From: AP-15 sp963797115
Lineage (GTDB): Bacteria; Pseudomonadota; Alphaproteobacteria; ATCC43930; CGMCC-115725
Direction: 5' to 3'
Assembly: GCA_963797115.1 (NCBI GenBank)
Contig: CAWCOH010000005.1
Span: 558,001 to 622,000, forward strand
Length of the DNA stretch: 64,000 nucleotides
This document shows positions 60,665-64,000 of this stretch, piece by piece. The notes beneath the pieces were generated by a model. The model did not search any database. It had not been told where the DNA came from and was given only the letters and a program-made list of their open reading frames with translations. Position numbers and translations under genes: made by a program. Numbering within the stretch: position 1 is the stretch's first letter; each line of letters starts with the position of its first letter.

Positions 60665-61774
60665 GTGGAGACCCGCGCTGCTGTCGCTTACAAGGCCGGA
60701 GCGCCGCTGACGATCGAGACGGTTCAGCTCGACGGTCCGAAGGACGGAGAGGTTTTGGTCGAGGTCAAGGCGACGGGGATCTGCCACACCGACGAGTTCA
60801 CCCTGTCCGGTGCCGATCCGGAAGGGCTCTTCCCGGCGATCCTCGGCCATGAAGGCGCCGGCGTCGTTGTCGATGTCGGGCGCGGGGTCACAAGCGTCGC
60901 AAAAGGGGATCACGTGATCCCGCTCTACACGCCCGAATGCCGACAATGTGAATATTGCCTGTCGGGCAAGACCAATCTCTGCGTGGCGATCCGCGCGACA
61001 CAGGGCCAGGGCGTCATGCCTGACGGCACCAGCCGATTCTCGCGCGGCGGCGATAAGATCCATCATTACATGGGCACCTCGACTTTTTCGAACTTTACGG
61101 TCCTGCCCGAAATCGCCGTGGCGAAGGTCCGCGAGGACGCGCCCTTCGACAAGATCTGCTACATCGGCTGCGGGGTGACGACCGGCATCGGGGCAGTTAT
61201 CAATACCGCCAAGGTCGAGCCCGGGGCCAATGTCGTCATCTTCGGACTCGGCGGGATCGGCCTCAATGTCATCCAGGGCTGCCGCATGGTCGGCGCGGAC
61301 ATGATCGTCGGGGTCGACCTCAATCCGAGAAGGGAGGCACTCGCTCGGAAATTCGGGCTCACTCACTTTGTCAACCCGACCGAAGTCGAAGGTGATCTCG
61401 TCCCCCATCTCGTTAGCCTGACCAAAGGTGGCGCCGACTACAGCTTCGAGTGCATCGGCAATGTCCGAACCATGCGGCAGGCGCTCGAATGCTGCCACCG
61501 CGGGTGGGGTGTCAGCGTCATCATCGGCGTCGCGGGCGCAGGGCAGGAGATCTCGACACGCCCGTTTCAGCTGGTCACCGGCCGGGCGTGGAAGGGAACG
61601 GCATTTGGCGGCGCCAAGGGACGCACCGACGTGCCGAGGATCGTCGATTGGTACATGGAGAAGAAGATCAACATCGACGATCTGATCACCCACCAGTTTC
61701 CGCTCGCCGATATCAACCAGGGCTTCGAGCTGATGCGCGCCGGCAAATCGATCCGCAGCGTCGTGGTCTATTGA
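60665..61774 (+). CDS. S-(hydroxymethyl)glutathione dehydrogenase / class III alcohol dehydrogenase
   Basis: A 369-residue zinc MDR enzyme that oxidises S-hydroxymethylglutathione, i.e. formaldehyde detoxification. Zinc ligands: Cys in ATGICHTDEFTLSG (about 38), His in LGHEGAGVV (about 60), structural Cys4 in PECRQCEYCLSGKTNLC (about 90-103), Cys in GCGVTTGIGAV (about 166); NAD site GLGGIGLNVIQG. Start GTG 60665 with GGGAGGAGG before it. Shares its stop with the next gene's possible start. Confidence 0.94.
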   Translation: METRAAVAYKAGAPLTIETVQLDGPKDGEVLVEVKATGICHTDEFTLSGADPEGLFPAILGHEGAGVVVDVGRGVTSVAKGDHVIPLYTPECRQCEYCLSGKTNLCVAIRATQGQGVMPDGTSRFSRGGDKIHHYMGTSTFSNFTVLPEIAVAKVREDAPFDKICYIGCGVTTGIGAVINTAKVEPGANVVIFGLGGIGLNVIQGCRMVGADMIVGVDLNPRREALARKFGLTHFVNPTEVEGDLVPHLVSLTKGGADYSFECIGNVRTMRQALECCHRGWGVSVIIGVAGAGQEISTRPFQLVTGRAWKGTAFGGAKGRTDVPRIVDWYMEKKINIDDLITHQFPLADINQGFELMRAGKSIRSVVVY

Positions 61775-62793
61775 GATTAAGCCCACGGAGCGTTGTCCCC
61801 GGCGAGGCGGGTGAGGCGCTCAACTTCCTGGCTCTCCGAGCCCTTTATCTCGGTATTGCTCTCGTCTGGATCGCTGGTACGGCGGCAGCGGCAGAGGGCG
61901 CCATTCGTGTCGGGTCCTTGCGCTACGGGACATTGAGCTGGCAACTCGATGTCATCGCCAACCATGGTCTCGACCGCAAGGAGGGGCTGAGGATCGAGCC
62001 GTTGGAGCTGGCCGGTGCGCCGGCGGCGCAATTGGCCCTTCAGGCCGGCCGCGTCGATGTGATCGTTTCGGATTGGCTGTGGGTCGCTCGCCAGCGGGCC
62101 GAAGGCGGCGATTTGACCTTCATCCCGTTTTCGAGCGCTCTCGGCGGACTGATCGTCCCTGCTGCGTCGCCGATCCATGATGTTGCCGGCATCGCCGGCC
62201 AACGGCTGGGGATTGCCGGCAGCGCTCTCGACAAGAGTTGGCTTGTGCTGCGCCTCTTCACCCGCGCCAGGTTGGGCCTCGATCTCGAGAAGCTGGCCGA
62301 CAAGAGTTTCGGCGCTCCGCCTCTCTTGAGCGAAGCGCTGGCAGCGGGGCGGCTCGACGCGGTGCTGACCTACTGGCCGTTCGCCGCCAAGCTCGAAGCG
62401 CGCGGCATGCGGCGTCTCCTCTCGATCGGTGATGCTCTTGCTGCACTCGGCATTCCCGCCGATCTCCCGCTCACCGGATATCTCGTACCCGCGCGCTGGG
62501 CGGCCGACAACCAAAGGGCTCTCGAGGTTTTCGTCGGCGCGACCCGACAGGCAAATGCGATTCTTGCCGCTTCCGATGCCGAATGGGAACGAATCGCACC
62601 GCTCACCGGGGCTGCCGATCCCGCTGAGCTCGTCAACCTGCGCGACGCCTATCGGGACGGGATCCCGCGCCGCTGGGACGCGGCAGAGCGAGAGGCGGCG
62701 GCCCGGCTTTATCGGCTGCTCGCCGAAATCGGAGGCGCCGCGCTAGTTGGGCCGGGCCCGGAGCTTCAATCGGGACCTTCCTCGACAGCGTGA
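61771..62793 (+). CDS. NitT/TauT-type ABC transporter substrate-binding protein
   Basis: About 340 residues. Signal-like stretch (FLALRALYLGIALVWIAGTAAAAEG), then the SsuA/TauA fold: LRYGTLSWQLDVIANHGLDRKEGL, PAAQLALQAGRVDVIVSDWLWVARQRAEG, RLDAVLTYWPFAAKLEARG. The substrate is unknown. The start TTG 61771 overlaps the dehydrogenase stop; no ATG is present before the signal peptide, so the start is unsure. Followed by a permease and an ATPase gene. Confidence 0.8.
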   Translation: MRLSPRSVVPGEAGEALNFLALRALYLGIALVWIAGTAAAAEGAIRVGSLRYGTLSWQLDVIANHGLDRKEGLRIEPLELAGAPAAQLALQAGRVDVIVSDWLWVARQRAEGGDLTFIPFSSALGGLIVPAASPIHDVAGIAGQRLGIAGSALDKSWLVLRLFTRARLGLDLEKLADKSFGAPPLLSEALAAGRLDAVLTYWPFAAKLEARGMRRLLSIGDALAALGIPADLPLTGYLVPARWAADNQRALEVFVGATRQANAILAASDAEWERIAPLTGAADPAELVNLRDAYRDGIPRRWDAAEREAAARLYRLLAEIGGAALVGPGPELQSGPSSTA

Positions 62794-62811
62794 GGTATTG
62801 ACGCGGAGGTG

Positions 62812-63569
62812 ATGACGCGGTTCCCGGCCGCAATGGCGGAGCGGGCAGGATCGCTGCTTCTCCTGCTTGCCGCCTGGGAGGGCGCGGCCTGGTATGCCAA
62901 TAGCCGGCTTTTTCCGGGTCCGGGAACCGTCTTGGCGAGCCTTGCCGACGAGACGATACACGGCGATCTCCTCTATCATCTCGGCGTCACCCTCGCCCGC
63001 GTCGCAGTCGCCTTTGTCCTGGCGATGACGATCGGAAGCGCAATCGGCATCGCGATGGCGCGCTCACGGGCTCTCGATGCGTTCCTCGACAGCTGGGTCG
63101 TGCTATTTCTCAATCTGCCCGCCCTCGTCCTTGCCGTGTTGCTTTATGTTTGGCTCGGTCTCACCGAGGCTGCGGCGATCGGGGCGGTCACTCTCAGCAA
63201 GCTGCCGACCGTGGTCGTGACGTTGCGGGAAGGCGCGCGCGCTCTCGACGGCGATCTTGCGGCGATGGCAGCGAGCTTCCGCCTCAGCGCCTGGCGGACT
63301 TTGCGGCACGTCACGTCACCCTGCCTCAACTGTCGCCCTTCTTTGTGATTGCCTCCCGCAACGGGCTCGCGCTGATCTGGAAGATCGTGCTGGTGGTCGA
63401 GCTACTCGGCCGACCCGACGGTATCGGATACGCGATCCAGGTGTTCTTTCAGCTGTTCGACGTGAGGCGACCGATCGCCTATTCCTTGGCCTTCGTCGCC
63501 GTCGTGCTTGTTATCGAGTGGGGCATCCTGCAGCCGTTCGAACGCCGCCTGACGAGATGGCGCCGGTGA
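62812..63569 (+). CDS. NitT/TauT-type ABC transporter permease (frameshifted)
   Basis: Polytopic membrane protein, SsuC/TauC type: EGAAWYANSRLFPGPGTVLASLADETIHGDLLYHLGVTLARV (N-term), EAAAIGAVTLSKLPTVVVTLREGARAL (the EAA loop), and after the break LPQLSPFFVIASRNGLALIWKIVLVVELLG. The frame is lost near 63312, where CACGT occurs twice in tandem; deleting one copy rejoins HVTLPQLSP and gives 250 residues. ATG 62812 is assumed. Overlaps the ATPase gene. Confidence 0.8.
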
Positions 63570-64000
63570 TGATCGGGATTTCCATCGACGTTGCGGAGAA
63601 ACGATACGCGGGCCAAGCCGGCGGGAGACCGATAATCGCGCTCCACAACCTCGAAGCGCATATTGCTCCGAGCGAATTCTGCGTGATCATCGGACCTTCC
63701 GGGTGCGGCAAGACGACCCTCCTCAACATTATCGCCGGTCTCGACCGGGACTTCGGCGGCGTTCTGAGCTTCGAGCCGGCAGGCGGGCCTACACCACGGA
63801 TCGGCTATGTCTTCCAGAGCCCTCGTTTGCTGCCGTGGCGAACCGTGCGAGAGAATGTCGCGCTGGTGCGGCCGCACAACCGCGACCGCCTCGAGCTGGA
63901 GGCGCTCCTTGGTGAAATTGGCTTGGCAGACGCCGCCGACATCTATCCAACCCGGCTATCGGGCGGCATGGCAAGGCGCGCCGCACTCGCCCGCGCCTTC
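63569..64000 (+). CDS. NitT/TauT-type ABC transporter ATP-binding protein (cut by window end)
   Basis: 144 residues visible. Walker A IIGPSGCGKTTLLNIIAG (about 50), Q-loop VFQSPRLLPWRTVRENV, signature LSGGMARRAALARAF at the window end, with GGM where GGQ is usual. SsuB/TauB-type partner of the permease before it (ATG inside TGATG overlap). The rest lies to the right. Confidence 0.88.
   Translation, partial: MIGISIDVAEKRYAGQAGGRPIIALHNLEAHIAPSEFCVIIGPSGCGKTTLLNIIAGLDRDFGGVLSFEPAGGPTPRIGYVFQSPRLLPWRTVRENVALVRPHNRDRLELEALLGEIGLADAADIYPTRLSGGMARRAALARAF

Overview
The window is high-GC chromosomal DNA from an alphaproteobacterium, probably of the Rhodospirillales or Hyphomicrobiales; the order is my inference. 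The evidence is the gene content and order: lysC, ptsP, ubiG, a DUF1178 gene, grxC and comF near each other; an RodZ-like gene beside ispG; an argJ-mutT pair; glutathione-dependent formaldehyde dehydrogenase next to genes of the PQQ-dependent alcohol dehydrogenase accessory families; a TRAP transporter; and many cyclase/TPR-type and promiscuous oxidoreductase genes. I saw no rRNA, tRNA or CRISPR array.

Layout. 1-1.2 kb: 3' part of a HAD hydrolase/HerA-like ATPase fusion gene broken by several frameshifts. 1.4-5.1 kb: a flavin-dependent oxidoreductase gene, then an accessory stretch of short unrecognised genes with more AT-rich, irregular composition. 5.1-8.3 kb: two 612-bp REP-associated tyrosine transposase elements, each ending in inverted palindromes, separated by an HpcH/HpaI aldolase and a duplicated C-terminal fragment of the neighbouring SDR gene. 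9.0-15.3 kb: an unusual group with a GTP cyclohydrolase II carrying a degenerate RibB-like N-terminus, a CDP-alcohol phosphatidyltransferase, a BchC-like dehydrogenase, a PTPS/QueD-fold protein lacking the expected catalytic residues, a glycosyltransferase, an orphan response regulator and a second glycosyltransferase-like protein. This is the best candidate here for an undescribed pathway. 15.2-19.3 kb: a MetE-C-like protein, a small ORF with a nearly perfect extended Shine-Dalgarno, a GSA-aminomutase-like enzyme and a secreted YHS-RidA fusion. 19.4-26.7 kb: a class III cyclase/TPR protein, a complete TRAP transporter and ComEC. 26.7-28.8 kb: a Rieske protein and an orphan Flp pilin. 28.8-42.6 kb: housekeeping genes (ispG, rodZ, ptsP, nitronate monooxygenase, lysC, ubiG, DUF1178, nitrilase, grxC, comF, mutT). 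42.6-54 kb: argJ, hemC, amidohydrolase, enoyl-CoA hydratase, folP, folB and assorted enzymes. 54.2-64 kb: secA, then a C1/alcohol-oxidation region with an ABC ATPase, beta-propeller, periplasmic binding protein, cytochrome c, class III alcohol dehydrogenase and a NitT/TauT-type ABC transporter cut by the window end.

Data quality. At least five genes, including the essential secA, are split by small insertions whose removal restores family-length proteins. Several are probably sequencing or assembly errors, so the frameshifted genes should not be taken as true pseudogenes without checking reads.

Functional picture. The right end suggests oxidation of methanol or other alcohols through a PQQ enzyme (not in the window), with electrons passing to the cytochrome c and formaldehyde handled by the glutathione-dependent dehydrogenase. 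The 28.8-36 kb operon links isoprenoid synthesis, cell shape, nitrogen-PTS signalling and aspartate-family amino acid synthesis.
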